DNA of 40,298 bases from Rhodospirillaceae bacterium (GCA_018660305.1 JABJKO010000062.1:1-40298), one strand, 5' to 3'. Shown: positions 15,855 to 25,371, counted from the first letter of the stretch. The notes: generated from the letters alone by a model not told the origin. A program made the numbers and translations.

Positions 15855-17339
15855 ATGACAGCGCGCGCCCTGATGTTTCAGGGCACAGGATCCGATGTGG
15901 GGAAATCGCTCCTGGTGGCCGGGCTTTGCCGGGCGCTGGTGCGGCGCGGGCTTCGCGTGCGGCCTTTCAAGCCCCAGAATATGTCCAATAATGCGGCGGT
16001 GGCCGGCGATAGCGCCGGGAGCGACGGTTTCGAGATCGGCCGCGCCCAGGCGCTGCAGGCCCAGGCCTGCGGTGTGGCGCCGACCATTCATATGAATCCG
16101 GTGCTGCTCAAGCCGCAATCCGATGTCGGCGCGCAGCTCATCGTCCAGGGCAGGGTAAGGGGCAATTTCGACGCCCGTGCCTATCACGGCATAAAACCGG
16201 AACTGATGGCGCCGGTGCTCGATTCATTCCACCATCTGTGCGCGGAGGCCGAAATTGTGCTGGTGGAAGGCGCCGGCAGCGCTTCGGAGATCAATCTGCG
16301 CGACGGTGACATCGCCAATATGGGCTTTGCCACGGCGGCCGGTGTGCCCGTGGTGCTGATCGGCGATATCGACCGCGGCGGGGTGATCGCCAGCCTGGTT
16401 GGGACCCACGCCCTGCTGCCCGATGACGAAAAGGCGTTGCTGGCCGGCTACATCATCAACAAGTTTCGCGGCGATGTGAGCCTGTTCGACGATGCCCGGG
16501 GCATGATCACGGAGAAAACCGGGCTGAGATGTTTCGGTGTCGTGCCCTATCTGAACGCGGCCCGGGCTCTGCCGGCGGAGGACAGCCTCGCTCTCGATTC
16601 ACCGGAAGCGGCGACCGCTCGGAACATCCGCATCGCCGTTCCGCAACTCCTGCATATTTCTAATTTCGACGATCTCGATCCTTTAAAGGCGGAGCCCGAT
16701 GTATCGGTCACCCTGGTGCCGCCGGGCGACGCGCTGCCCGGTGACGCCGATCTGGTGATCCTGCCGGGCACCAAGGCGACCATTCCCGCCATGGATCACT
16801 TCCGCGAGCAGGGCTGGGACATCGACCTTGCGGCCCACCGCCGCCGCGGCGGGCACATTCTCGGCCTGTGCGGCGGGTATCAGATGCTGGGCCGCGCCAT
16901 CGCCGATCCGGAGGGTATAGAAGGCCCGCCGGGGGAGACGGAGGGGTTGGGTCTGCTGGATATCCAGACAATCCTGGCGGCGCCAAAATCCCTGTCGCGC
17001 ATCCATGGCGAGGCGGCGGACGGGCTGGGGGTGATCCATGGCTATGAGATGCATATGGGCCGAACCGACGGGCCGGGCACCGCCAATCCGTTTCTCACCA
17101 TCGATGACCGGCCCGATGGCGCGGTGACCGATGGCGGCGCAACCGCCGGCTGCTATGTCCACGGGCTGTTTGCGTCGGACGGATTCCGTCATGGTTTTCT
17201 CAATCGCATCCGGGCGCGCGCGGTCGGGCTGGCCGATTTTTCGCACCATGTGGAGGGCGCGCTGGATGATATTGCCATGGCGCTGGAAGAAGCGCTTGAC
17301 GTGGATGCCCTGCTGGCTAGTGCGGAATCCCCATCATGA
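15855..17339 (+). CDS. cobQ: Cobyric acid synthase
   Basis: The 494-residue ATP- and glutamine-dependent amidase amidates four peripheral carboxylates (b, d, e, g) of adenosylcobyrinic acid a,c-diamide. The N-terminal synthetase domain opens with the P-loop-like [17 protein letters not shown], followed by [29 protein letters not shown] and [15 protein letters not shown]. The C-terminal class-I glutamine amidotransferase-like domain has the nucleophile Cys about 339 in [11 protein letters not shown] and His about 436 in YVHGLFASD. It is the last gene of the riboswitch-controlled operon. Its last 23 bp overlap the 3' end of the convergent cobD, so no terminator fits between them. Confidence 0.96.
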   Translation: MTARALMFQGTGSDVGKSLLVAGLCRALVRRGLRVRPFKPQNMSNNAAVAGDSAGSDGFEIGRAQALQAQACGVAPTIHMNPVLLKPQSDVGAQLIVQGRVRGNFDARAYHGIKPELMAPVLDSFHHLCAEAEIVLVEGAGSASEINLRDGDIANMGFATAAGVPVVLIGDIDRGGVIASLVGTHALLPDDEKALLAGYIINKFRGDVSLFDDARGMITEKTGLRCFGVVPYLNAARALPAEDSLALDSPEAATARNIRIAVPQLLHISNFDDLDPLKAEPDVSVTLVPPGDALPGDADLVILPGTKATIPAMDHFREQGWDIDLAAHRRRGGHILGLCGGYQMLGRAIADPEGIEGPPGETEGLGLLDIQTILAAPKSLSRIHGEAADGLGVIHGYEMHMGRTDGPGTANPFLTIDDRPDGAVTDGGATAGCYVHGLFASDGFRHGFLNRIRARAVGLADFSHHVEGALDDIAMALEEALDVDALLASAESPS

Positions 17340-18270
17340 CCGCCCCGACGATCACCAGCAAAAACAGAAGCCCGCAGGCACAGGTATATATGCCGAGCGC
17401 GGTGGCAATTTCGGCCGGTGCGGCGTCGCTTCCCTCGCCGATCCACGGCTCCTCCGTAATTCCCCCGTCATATGCCCGTGGCCCTGACAGGCGGATGCCC
17501 AGCGCGCCCGCCATGGCCGCTTCGGGATACCCGGCATTGACCGAGCGATGGTGTTTGGCGTCCGCCATCATGGTTTTCCAGCCCTTGCCCGCCGCCAGGG
17601 CGATCAAAGGTCCGGCAAGACGAGCTGGAACGAAATTGGCTGCATCATCGAGACGCGCGGCGAGGCGGCCGAAATGAAGATATTTTTCGGTGCGATAGCC
17701 GATCATGCTGTCGGCGGTGTTGAGCGCCTTATAGGCCAGCATACCGGGCAGGCCGAACACGGCACCCCAGAAGATCGGCGCCACCACCCCATCGGAGAAA
17801 TTCTCGGCGAGCGATTCAATGGCGCCACGCGACACACCGCTTTCGTCCAGTGTGGAAATGTCGCGGCCGACAATGCGGCCCACCGCCACGCGGCCGGCTT
17901 CCAGCCCGTCATTTGTGAGTGCCGTCAAAACGTTGCGCACATGGGTATACAGGCTGCGCTGGGCGATCAGGACCGACATCAGCACGCCATCGATGACCCA
18001 GCCATAGGTGTAAAGCTGGGTCACGGCCTGAATGATCATGCCCACGGCGCCGCAGACGCAGACCAATACGGTCACGCAAAACCCGCCTCGCACGAGGCGC
18101 GCATTATCGCTGAATTCCGGCCGGTTCCACGCCTTGTCCAGGGCGGCGATAAGCCGTCCTATCAAAACCACCGGATGGGGCAGGCGGCGGTAGAGCCAGT
18201 CGGGGTCGCCCGTGATGGCATCGCAGATCTGGGCGACGGCAAGGGCGGCAAGGGGCGGCGGGGGGATCAT
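17317..18270 (-). CDS. cobD: Adenosylcobinamide-phosphate synthase (CobD/CbiB)
   Basis: This membrane protein of 317 residues from ATG 18270 (or 329 from ATG 18306) joins adenosylcobyric acid to (R)-1-amino-2-propanol (phosphate). The N-terminus [25 protein letters not shown] is characteristic of CbiB, as are [44 protein letters not shown] and the [15 protein letters not shown] segment near the end. Four or more transmembrane helices are visible, including the C-terminal [20 protein letters not shown]. It is transcribed towards cobQ with a 23-bp antisense overlap of coding ends and is divergent from cbiX. The amino alcohol arm would come from the CobC decarboxylase at 30802-31806. Confidence 0.94.
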   Translation of the reverse strand: MIPPPPLAALAVAQICDAITGDPDWLYRRLPHPVVLIGRLIAALDKAWNRPEFSDNARLVRGGFCVTVLVCVCGAVGMIIQAVTQLYTYGWVIDGVLMSVLIAQRSLYTHVRNVLTALTNDGLEAGRVAVGRIVGRDISTLDESGVSRGAIESLAENFSDGVVAPIFWGAVFGLPGMLAYKALNTADSMIGYRTEKYLHFGRLAARLDDAANFVPARLAGPLIALAAGKGWKTMMADAKHHRSVNAGYPEAAMAGALGIRLSGPRAYDGGITEEPWIGEGSDAAPAEIATALGIYTCACGLLFLLVIVGAVMMGIPH

Positions 18271-18335
18271 TCGAAGCAGGTTAGATGCTAAGCTCGATTG
18301 GAACAATATTACGGGCCGGAAGACACGGAAAAGAC

Positions 18336-19352
18336 ATGGGAATATCAGGGGAAAAAACCGGCATCATGATCTGCGGACATGGCAGCCGCAGCAGCGCCGC
18401 CGTTGACGAGTTTCGCGGCCTCGCGGCTTCTATGGATGCCCGCTATCCCGATGATCCGGTGGAATTCGGATTTCTCGAATTCGCCCGGCCGATTATCCGC
18501 GATGGGCTGGATGCGCTGGTGGAAAAGGGCGTCACCCGGGTATTCGCGGTGCCGGGCATGTTGTTCGCCGCCGGTCACGTCAAGAATGACATAGCCTCGG
18601 TCCTCAATGCTTATGCGGCCACGCGCCGGGACGAGGGTACCGCGCTGGCCGTGGAATTCGCCCGCGATCTCGGCATCGATCCCAAGATGCTGGCCGCCGC
18701 CCGGGTCCGTATCGAACAGGCGGAACGGGATGCCTCCGGCGATATCAGCCGCGAAGACACCATGCTGATGGTGGTCGGCCGTGGTACGTCGGACCCTGAT
18801 GCCAATGGCAACATTGCCAAGATCGCCCGCATGCTGGGCGAGGGGATGGGGTTCGGCTGGACCGAGACCTGCTATTCGGGCGTGACCTTTCCGCTGGTGG
18901 CGCCGGGGCTGGAACACGCGCTCAAGCTGGGTTACCGCCGGATCGTCGTCTTCCCGTATTTCCTGTTCACGGGGATTCTGGTGGAGCGGATCTATACCAT
19001 CACCGACCAGATCGCCGCCGCGAACCCCGCCATCGATTTTGTCAAAGCCGGCTATCTCGGCGCCCATGAGCTGGTGGTCGATACCTTCGTCGATCGGGTC
19101 AACGGCATCGCCACCGGCGACAATGCCATGAATTGCCTCACCTGCATGTATCGCGAGAAGGTGGTCGGGTTCGAGGCCATGGTCGGCCAGCCACAGCACA
19201 GTCATCACCATCACGTGGAGGGCATCGGCACTGGCGATGCGCCGCCGGATCATAAGAGCGACCATGAGCATGATCATCCCCACACGCACCCGGTGCACCC
19301 CCATGCGGACCATCCGCACGGGCCGGGCAAGCGCGATCCGCAAACAGTCTGA
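18336..19352 (+). CDS. cbiX: Sirohydrochlorin cobaltochelatase CbiX (long form, Fe-S, His-rich tail)
   Basis: The 338-residue protein has two chelatase half-domains. The first starts ICGHGSRSSAAVDEF with the metal-site His, continues FLEFARPIIRDGL, and has PGMLFAAGHVKND. The second runs from MVVGRGTSDPDANGN to FPYFLFTGILVERI. A C-terminal MNCLTC fits the MXCXXC Fe-S motif known from Bacillus megaterium CbiX. It is followed by a tail with more than 15 His (HSHHHH, DHEHDHPHTHPVHPHADHPH) that probably stores or delivers metal. It would insert cobalt into sirohydrochlorin, the early step of the oxygen-independent pathway, which is notable beside cobN. Start ATG 18336 is favoured; ATG 18285 would add 17 residues. 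The stop is adjacent to the cobH start. Confidence 0.92.
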   Translation: MGISGEKTGIMICGHGSRSSAAVDEFRGLAASMDARYPDDPVEFGFLEFARPIIRDGLDALVEKGVTRVFAVPGMLFAAGHVKNDIASVLNAYAATRRDEGTALAVEFARDLGIDPKMLAAARVRIEQAERDASGDISREDTMLMVVGRGTSDPDANGNIAKIARMLGEGMGFGWTETCYSGVTFPLVAPGLEHALKLGYRRIVVFPYFLFTGILVERIYTITDQIAAANPAIDFVKAGYLGAHELVVDTFVDRVNGIATGDNAMNCLTCMYREKVVGFEAMVGQPQHSHHHHVEGIGTGDAPPDHKSDHEHDHPHTHPVHPHADHPHGPGKRDPQTV

Positions 19353-19997
19353 GTGTCGGTATTGCCGATAATGGAATATCTCAACGATCCCGAGGCGATC
19401 TATCGCGCGTCTTTCGCAGCCATCCGCGAGGCGGTGGATCTGAGCCCTGTGCCGGAACATTTGCAGCCCCTGGTGATCCGGCTGGTCCATGCCTGCGGCC
19501 GGCCCGAAATCGTCCCTGCCCTTAAATGGTCCGGTGATCCGGTCGGTGCCGCCCAGGCGGCCCTTAAGCAGGGCGCGCACATTTTTGTCGATGCGACCAT
19601 GGTGGGGGCGGGGATCATGCGGGCCAAATTGCCGGCGGCGAATGACGTCGTCTGCACCCTTTCCGATGACCGGGCTTACGAAGCCGCCAAACGGAACAAT
19701 ACCACCCGCTCGGCTGCCGCCGTCGAATTCTGGCTGCCGTCTCTCGCCGGCGCCATCGTCGCCATCGGAAATGCGCCGACGGCCTTGTTTCGCCTGCTCG
19801 AGCTGCTGCAAATGCCCGATACGCCCCGTCCGGCGGCCATATTGGGATTTCCGGTGGGCTTTATCGGGGCCGCCGAATCCAAGGACGCGCTGGTCGCGGC
19901 GGATATGGGCGTGCCCTACGTAACCCTGACCGGCCGTGAAGGCGGCAGCGCGCTCGCCGCTGCCGCGGTCAATGCCATCCTTCAGGGGGCGGGGTAA
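19353..19997 (+). CDS. cobH: Precorrin-8X methylmutase (CobH/CbiC)
   Basis: This 214-residue enzyme moves the C-11 methyl group to C-12, forming hydrogenobyrinic (or cobyrinic) acid. Family marks are DPEAIYRASFAAIREAVDLS, the catalytic His in RLVHACGRPEI, FVDATMVGAGI, the RNNTTRSAAAVE segment, and LGFPVGFIGAAESKDAL. GTG 19353 follows the cbiX stop directly; ATG 19371 (MEYLNDPEAIY) is an alternative start that loses only six residues and matches the usual N-terminus. The TAATG junction couples it to cobL. The product does not depend on whether cobalt is already inserted, so the gene fits both branches of the pathway. Confidence 0.95.
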   Translation: MSVLPIMEYLNDPEAIYRASFAAIREAVDLSPVPEHLQPLVIRLVHACGRPEIVPALKWSGDPVGAAQAALKQGAHIFVDATMVGAGIMRAKLPAANDVVCTLSDDRAYEAAKRNNTTRSAAAVEFWLPSLAGAIVAIGNAPTALFRLLELLQMPDTPRPAAILGFPVGFIGAAESKDALVAADMGVPYVTLTGREGGSALAAAAVNAILQGAG

Positions 19998-21208
19998 TGG
20001 CGCAGACGCCCTGGCTCAGCATCATCGGTATCGGCGATGACGGCCTCGACGGGTTGAGCCCCGTCGCGCGGTCGGTTCTGGATTCCGCCGAGATCATCTG
20101 TGGCGGCAGGCGGCACCTGGCCATGCTGGGGGACGATCCGCGCGACCGGATGGAATGGGCCGTACCCTTCGCCGATTCCATCGACCCCCTGACGGAGCTG
20201 CGCGGCCACGCGGTAGCGGTACTGGCCTCCGGAGATCCCATGTGGTTTGGCGCCGGGGCCACCCTGGTCCGCGCCATTCCGGCCTCGGAAATGCGCATCA
20301 TCCCGGCGCCCTCGGCCTATTCGCTGGCCGCCGCCCGGCTTGGCTGGGCGCTGGATGAGGTGGAGTGCCTGTCGGTTCATGGCCGGCCCCTGGAAGCAAT
20401 CCTGCCGTTTCTTGTTCCCGAGGCCAGGCTGCTGATCTATTGCCATGACGGCCATACGCCGCAAAAGATTTCCGGGATGCTGAGCGAGCGCGGATTCGGC
20501 GATAGCCTTCTGACGGCGCTTTCCCACCTTGGCGGCGGCGAAGAACAGAATCGCCAGAATACTGCCCGGGACTGGGGGACGGCGGCGGTTCCAAACCTGA
20601 CCACATTGGCGATCGAGTGTGTTGCCGCCGGGGATGCGTGCATTTACCCGCAAAGCCCGGGACTGCCGGATGAGGCCTATCAGCATGACGGACAGCTCAC
20701 CAAGCGCGAAGTACGGGCGGTCACCCTGGCCGCGCTGGCGCCTTTGCGCGATCAATTTTTGTGGGACGTGGGGGCCGGGTGCGGCTCCATTGGCATCGAA
20801 TGGTGCCGGGCGGCAAAGGGTGCGCAGGCGGTTGCCATCGAATTCAATACCGACAGGGTGGAACTGATTCGCCAAAATGCCCTGGACCTTGGTGTGCCCC
20901 ATCTCAACATCGTCGAAGGAACGGCGCCGGAAGCCTTGGCCGATCTCACAGCGCCCCATGCGGTCTTTATCGGAGGCGGGCTCTCGACCTCCGGGGTTTG
21001 GGAGATGTGCTGGGCGGCGCTGAAACCGGGCGGCCGGCTGGTCGCCAATGCGGTGACAATCGAAGGCGAACAGCAGCTTGTTGCCATCCATAAGGAAGCC
21101 GGTGGTGAACTGGTCCGGCTCGCCGTCTCCCGTGCCGGCCCGGTGGGGGACTTCGAAGGATGGCGCCCCCTGATGCCCGTCACCCAGCTTCGGGTGATCA
21201 AGAAATGA
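19997..21208 (+). CDS. cobL: Precorrin-6Y C5,15-methyltransferase (decarboxylating), CbiE-CbiT fusion
   Basis: This 403-residue two-domain enzyme methylates C-5 and C-15 and decarboxylates the C-12 acetate. The N-terminal CbiE domain (about 1-200) is a tetrapyrrole methylase fold with LSIIGIGDDGLDGL, ICGGRRHL, and SGDPMWFGAG. The C-terminal CbiT domain (about 215-403) is a classical Rossmann methyltransferase with LTKREVRAVTLAAL and the SAM motif LWDVGAGCGSIGIEW. Both domains are complete, so this is the fused CobL form normal in proteobacteria. The start overlaps the cobH stop and the end overlaps the cobI start, part of a tightly coupled run of methyltransferases. Confidence 0.95.
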   Translation: MAQTPWLSIIGIGDDGLDGLSPVARSVLDSAEIICGGRRHLAMLGDDPRDRMEWAVPFADSIDPLTELRGHAVAVLASGDPMWFGAGATLVRAIPASEMRIIPAPSAYSLAAARLGWALDEVECLSVHGRPLEAILPFLVPEARLLIYCHDGHTPQKISGMLSERGFGDSLLTALSHLGGGEEQNRQNTARDWGTAAVPNLTTLAIECVAAGDACIYPQSPGLPDEAYQHDGQLTKREVRAVTLAALAPLRDQFLWDVGAGCGSIGIEWCRAAKGAQAVAIEFNTDRVELIRQNALDLGVPHLNIVEGTAPEALADLTAPHAVFIGGGLSTSGVWEMCWAALKPGGRLVANAVTIEGEQQLVAIHKEAGGELVRLAVSRAGPVGDFEGWRPLMPVTQLRVIKK

Positions 21209-21915
21209 GCGGCACCGGGGTCATCAGCGGCGTGGGTGTGGGGCCCGGCGATCCCGATTTGCTGACCCTCAAGGCTCATCGTCTTATTACCCGTGCCGAC
21301 GTCATCGCCTATCCTGCTCCCAATGAGGGTGACAGTCTGGCGCGCTCCATCGTCGCCGGTTTTCTGCCCGGCGGGCAAGAGGAGATCGCGATCCGGATTT
21401 CCATGGATCCCGGCGCCTTCCCGCCCCGCGACGTCTATGCCCGGGCAGCGGCCGATATCGGTGCGTGCGCGGAGGCCGGTAAATCGGTGGTCATATTGTG
21501 CGAGGGCGATCCGTTCTTCTTTGGCTCGTTCATGTATTTGTTCGAGCAGCTTTCCCGGCGCTGGGCGGTGGAGATCGTGCCCGGTGTCAGCTCCATGATG
21601 GCAAGCGCCGCCGCTTTGCGGATGCCCCTGGCGAAGCGCAACGACGTGGTCAGCGTGATCCCCGCGACCCTCGAAGAGGCGATAATCGCCACCCGTCTGG
21701 CCCACGCCGATACCGCAATCTTCATCAAGGTTGGCCGGCATATCGCCAAGGTAAGATCGGTTCTCGAGTGCGCCGGCCTGCTGGACCGGGCTCATTATAT
21801 CGAGCGCGCCACCATGGCGACGGAGCGCCTGATGCCGCTGGCCAATATGAACGAAGAGACAGCGCCCTATTTCTCCATGGTGCTGGTGCGGTGCGGGGAA
21901 GATTTCTCATGCTAG
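21205..21915 (+). CDS. cobI: Precorrin-2 C20-methyltransferase (CobI/CbiL)
   Basis: This 236-residue SAM-dependent tetrapyrrole methylase acts on C-20 of precorrin-2 or its cobalt form. It shows the family loops GVGVGPGDPDLLTLKA near the N-terminus, VVILCEGDPFFFGSFMYL in the middle, EIVPGVSSMMASAA, and IFIKVGRHIAKV near the end. ATG 21205 overlaps the cobL stop as ATGA; an in-frame ATG at 21160 lies inside cobL and is not supported. The stop overlaps the next start by 7 bp. Cobalt or metal-free preference cannot be told from these motifs. Confidence 0.95.
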   Translation: MSGTGVISGVGVGPGDPDLLTLKAHRLITRADVIAYPAPNEGDSLARSIVAGFLPGGQEEIAIRISMDPGAFPPRDVYARAAADIGACAEAGKSVVILCEGDPFFFGSFMYLFEQLSRRWAVEIVPGVSSMMASAAALRMPLAKRNDVVSVIPATLEEAIIATRLAHADTAIFIKVGRHIAKVRSVLECAGLLDRAHYIERATMATERLMPLANMNEETAPYFSMVLVRCGEDFSC

Positions 21916-23726
21916 ACCCGGTTTTCATTGCCCTGACCGAGCGTGGCGCCGCGATGGCCCGGCGGCTTTGTGCCACGTTGGCTGGCGCGCAGATCCACGG
22001 TCTGGACGCCCGCGTCGGGCAGGCTGACCGGCATTTTACCGGCACGCTCGACCATATCCGTCAGCTCTATGGCGAAGGAAGACCGCTCATCGGGCTGTGT
22101 TCCACCGCCATCATGATCCGCGCCCTCAGCCGCGACCTTCAGAACAAGGCGGAAGGACCGCCGGTACTCTGTATTGCCGAGGATGGCAGCGCGGTGGTGC
22201 CGCTGCTGGGCGGCCATCATGGGGCGAACGATCTGGCGCGGCGTCTCGCCGAGGCGCTCCATGTAGCCCCTGCCGTGACCACTGCTGGGGAGACCCGGTT
22301 CGGTGTGGCCCTCGATTCCCCGCCCCCAGGCTGGGGTCTGTCAAACCGGGAGGCCGCCAAAGAGGTGATGGCGGGGCTGCTGGCTGGCGACCCCGTGGCC
22401 CTCGTCAACGATGTGCCACCTTCCATCGACAGTGCCTGGCTCACCGACAGTGGCGCGGCGTTCAGCGAGGGCGAGGCCGCCCTGACCGTTCATCTGACCG
22501 AGCGCACGCAGGCGGACGATCCATCGCCGCTGTGTCTGCATCCGCGGAGTCTGGTGCTGGGGATCGGTTGCGAACGGGATGTGCCGGTGGGGGAACTCTC
22601 GGATCTGCTGGAGTCCGTCCTGGCGGAATCCGGTTGGGCGCGGGAATCCCTGTCCTGTATCGCCACCATCGATCTCAAGGAAGACGAGGCGGCCATCCGG
22701 GCGCTCGCCCAGCGAATGGGGCTTCCCCTCCGGCTGTTTCCGGCTGCCCGGCTGGAACAGGAAACACCGCGTCTCGCCACACCATCTGAGATTGTCTTTG
22801 CCGCCGTCGGCTGTCATGGGGTGGCCGAAGCCGCGGCGCTGGCCATGGCCGGAGATGAATCCGAGCTCGCGGTGACCAAACGGAAATCCCGCCGCGCCAC
22901 CATGGCCATCGCCCGCGCTCGCACTGTAGTCGATCCCGAGAGCGCCGGTCAGGCGCCCGGGCTGCTCTCCATCGTCGGTATTGGTCCGGGGCAAAGCGGC
23001 TGGCGTGCGCCGGACGCCAGCGATGCGGTGGCCCGGGCCAGCCATGTGGTGGCCTACAAACTCTATATCGATTTGCTGGGTGACCTGGTGCGCGGCAAGG
23101 CGTTACATGGTTATGAGCTGGGCGAGGAACGGGATCGTTGCCGGGAGGCGCTGGAACTGGCCGCGTCCGGGCATCAGGTGGCGCTGGTTTCCAGCGGCGA
23201 TGCCGGTATTTATGCCATGGCAAGCCTGGTGTTCGAACTCATTGATCGGGAGGATCGGCCGGAATGGCGGCGGCTGGCCGTTGAGGTGATCCCGGGAATC
23301 TCCGCCCTGCAGGCCCTCGCCGCCCGCGGCGGGGCGCCGCTGGGCCACGATTTCTGTGCCATCTCCCTGTCCGATCTCCTGACACCGTGGCCGGTGATCG
23401 AAAACCGCTTGAAGTCCGCCGCGGCCGGCGATTTTGTTATTGCGCTCTATAATCCGGTCTCCAGGCGCCGGACCACCCAGCTCATGGCGGCAAAGGATAT
23501 TCTGCTTGCCGCGCGCGCGCCGGACACGCCCGTCCTGTTGGGCCGCAATCTCGGCCGGGAGGATGAAGCGGTGGATGTCATTTCGCTCCAGGAACTAGAA
23601 TCCGACCGAATCGACATGCTGACCACGGTGATTATCGGCAGCCGCACCACCCGGCGCGTGCAGGGTGATGGAAAGGCTCGGGTCTATACCCCGCGCGGCT
23701 ATGACCGTAAGGATATGGATCCATGA
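21909..23726 (+). CDS. cobJ: CbiG-CobJ fusion: CbiG domain plus precorrin-3B C17-methyltransferase
   Basis: This is a 605-residue fusion. Residues about 1-190 match the N-terminal and middle parts of CbiG ([50 protein letters not shown]). About 215-345 matches the C-terminal CbiG/CobE domain ([42 protein letters not shown]). About 350-605 is the CobJ/CbiH methylase ([65 protein letters not shown]). CbiG opens the delta-lactone and removes the C-20 unit as acetaldehyde in the cobalt-early route; CobJ methylates C-17 with ring contraction. ATG 21909 overlaps the end of cobI; the stop overlaps the cobM start (ATGA). Both parts look intact. Confidence 0.93.
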   Translation: MLDPVFIALTERGAAMARRLCATLAGAQIHGLDARVGQADRHFTGTLDHIRQLYGEGRPLIGLCSTAIMIRALSRDLQNKAEGPPVLCIAEDGSAVVPLLGGHHGANDLARRLAEALHVAPAVTTAGETRFGVALDSPPPGWGLSNREAAKEVMAGLLAGDPVALVNDVPPSIDSAWLTDSGAAFSEGEAALTVHLTERTQADDPSPLCLHPRSLVLGIGCERDVPVGELSDLLESVLAESGWARESLSCIATIDLKEDEAAIRALAQRMGLPLRLFPAARLEQETPRLATPSEIVFAAVGCHGVAEAAALAMAGDESELAVTKRKSRRATMAIARARTVVDPESAGQAPGLLSIVGIGPGQSGWRAPDASDAVARASHVVAYKLYIDLLGDLVRGKALHGYELGEERDRCREALELAASGHQVALVSSGDAGIYAMASLVFELIDREDRPEWRRLAVEVIPGISALQALAARGGAPLGHDFCAISLSDLLTPWPVIENRLKSAAAGDFVIALYNPVSRRRTTQLMAAKDILLAARAPDTPVLLGRNLGREDEAVDVISLQELESDRIDMLTTVIIGSRTTRRVQGDGKARVYTPRGYDRKDMDP

Positions 23727-24478
23727 TCGTTCATTTTATTGGTGCCGGCCCGGGAGCCGCCGATCTCATTACCGTGCGCGGTTTGCGGCTGATCGAGAGC
23801 TGCCCGGTCTGTCTCTATGCCGGCTCGCTGGTGCCGGCCGAGATTGTCGCTGCCGCGCCGAAAGGGGCGCGGGTGATCGATACGGCGCCGCTGCATCTCG
23901 ATGAAATTATCGCGGAAATGGAAACAGCCCATGGCGACGGCCAGGATGTCGCCCGGGTTCATTCCGGCGATCCTTCGCTTTATGGCGCCATTGCCGAACA
24001 GATGCGGCGGCTAAAAGCGCTGGGCATCGATTATGACATCACGCCCGGTGTCCCGGCTTTTGCCGGCGCGGCGGCCCAGCTGGGGCATGAGCTGACCCTG
24101 CCGGGGATTTCCCAGACGGTGATCGTGACCCGCACCGACGGCAAGGCATCCCCCATGCCCGATGGTGAGGATCTCGCGACACTGGGCAAAAGCGGCGCCA
24201 CCCTGGCGATTCATCTGTCGGTGCGTAATCTCGCCAAAATAGAGCGCGAGCTGATACCCCATTACGGCGCCGATTGTCCGGTGATTGTGGTCTTTCGCGC
24301 CACCTGGCCCGATGAGGTGGTGATCCGCGGCACGCTGGCGGATATCCGCCGGAAAGTTCGTGAGGCGAAGATCACCCGCACTGCGCTGGTCCTGGTGGGA
24401 CGTGTCTTCGCCGAACAGGATTTCGAGGACAGCCGGCTCTATGCCGCCGATCACCGCCATATCCTGCGGCCGCGCTAG
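23723..24478 (+). CDS. cobM: Precorrin-4 C11-methyltransferase (CobM/CbiF)
   Basis: This 251-residue tetrapyrrole methylase shows [68 protein letters not shown], and the C-terminal [12 protein letters not shown]. It methylates C-11 of precorrin-4 or cobalt-precorrin-4. The ATGA overlap couples it to cobJ, and it is the last gene of the cbiX-cobHLIJM operon. Its TAG stop codon lies within the terminal CTAG of a 140-bp palindromic element, so the C-terminus RPR is set at the element boundary; the last two or three residues may be influenced by that insertion. Confidence 0.95.
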   Translation: MIVHFIGAGPGAADLITVRGLRLIESCPVCLYAGSLVPAEIVAAAPKGARVIDTAPLHLDEIIAEMETAHGDGQDVARVHSGDPSLYGAIAEQMRRLKALGIDYDITPGVPAFAGAAAQLGHELTLPGISQTVIVTRTDGKASPMPDGEDLATLGKSGATLAIHLSVRNLAKIERELIPHYGADCPVIVVFRATWPDEVVIRGTLADIRRKVREAKITRTALVLVGRVFAEQDFEDSRLYAADHRHILRPR

Positions 24479-24614
24479 CGCATTTCCCATTTAGACGGAA
24501 CCGGCCCGCTCCCCCACCCGGCCATCCACAGGATACTCGCACCGAATTGCCTGGGGGGGTGGCCGGGTGGGGGAGCGGGCCGGGGCGATTCCACGTAAGT
24601 GGAAAATGCTCTAG
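24475..24614. repeat. 140-bp palindromic (MITE/REP-like) element between cobM and cbtA
   Basis: The inner arms 24501-24524 and 24560-24583 are perfect 24-bp reverse complements (CCGGCCCGCTCC...), separated by 35 nt. Outer arms continue the symmetry imperfectly: GCATTTCCCATTTA (from 24479) against the complement of TAAGTGGAAAATGC (to 24609). Both ends carry CTAG (24475-24478 and 24611-24614). There is no coding capacity. The GC-rich stem separates the convergent cobM and cbtA genes and may block read-through, though no T tract is present. Palindromic interspersed repeats with GGAAAATGC-type ends are common in alphaproteobacteria; family membership needs a copy search. Confidence 0.65.
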
Positions 24615-24628
24615 AGAAGTATTCCGCT

Positions 24629-25357
24629 TTATTTGGCTTCGGCGCGTTGCCAGAAGGTACCGGACAGCCAGCCCAGCATGCACCAGAAGATTGCCGCCGT
24701 GGCCAACGAGGCGGCGGCAAAATGGCCGGCCAGTTCCGGCGGTACCGCGCCACCCATACGGGCCGGCTGCGGCGCGCCGATAATGTGCGGCAGAGCCATC
24801 AGGGCGATCCCGGCAACGATCCACAGCGTCCCGGACCGGAAAACAAGCATCCACAATCCGGTTGCGGTGGCGGCGACGCAAAGGAACCACCAGCCCTGGC
24901 GGGCGCCCAGCTCCGCCGTCAACGCGCCGGGTACTTCGGGTGGCAGGCCAAGCGCCGGGGCGAGATTGATGGCGGCAAATCCGGCGATGCCCCAGAGGAC
25001 TCCGGTGCGGCCATTTATCGGACGGCCTGCGAGCGCCATACAGGCGACGAGGATCAGCGCGAAACCGATTCCGCTCAGGATATTGGCAAAGGTGGTATAG
25101 AGCGTTCTTTCGAGACCGGCGGATGGCGCCCAACCGGTTTCATCGGTGGCGGCGGCGTCCTTGGAATCGGCCAGAATCAGGAGCGGGCTTCCGGTGCCCC
25201 GAAGATGGCTGTGCTTATGGCCACTGGTCGTGCCCTTGGATTCGAATTCCTCGGCATGGAGGATGATGGGCGTGGTGGTGAATTGATGGACAATGGAGAT
25301 CCCCATCCCGCCCAGAAATCCCGCGAGGATCGCCGTAAAGAAAATGCGCCGGAACAT
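24629..25357 (-). CDS. cbtA: Cobalt transporter subunit CbtA
   Basis: This 242-residue membrane protein has an N-terminal helix (MFRRIFFTAILAGFLGGMG), a periplasmic-type His-containing loop (GHKHSHLRG), then about four more hydrophobic segments, including FALILVACMALAG and AGFAAINLAPALGLPPEVPG. That last stretch matches the conserved LAP.LGLPPE.PG region of CbtA. CbtA with CbtB is a predicted cobalt transporter family found under B12 riboswitches in proteobacteria. It follows cbtB by 14 nt. Direction of transport and metal specificity are inferred from the context of cobalamin genes. Confidence 0.88.
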   Translation of the reverse strand: MFRRIFFTAILAGFLGGMGISIVHQFTTTPIILHAEEFESKGTTSGHKHSHLRGTGSPLLILADSKDAAATDETGWAPSAGLERTLYTTFANILSGIGFALILVACMALAGRPINGRTGVLWGIAGFAAINLAPALGLPPEVPGALTAELGARQGWWFLCVAATATGLWMLVFRSGTLWIVAGIALMALPHIIGAPQPARMGGAVPPELAGHFAAASLATAAIFWCMLGWLSGTFWQRAEAK

Positions 25358-25371
25358 GATGCGCGAGGCGC

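Noticed and set aside
24501..24583. Long GC-rich hairpin after cobM as a Rho-independent terminator
   Set aside because: The stem is very strong but has a 35-nt loop and no T tract on either side; with the outer symmetrical arms and CTAG ends it fits a palindromic repeat element better.
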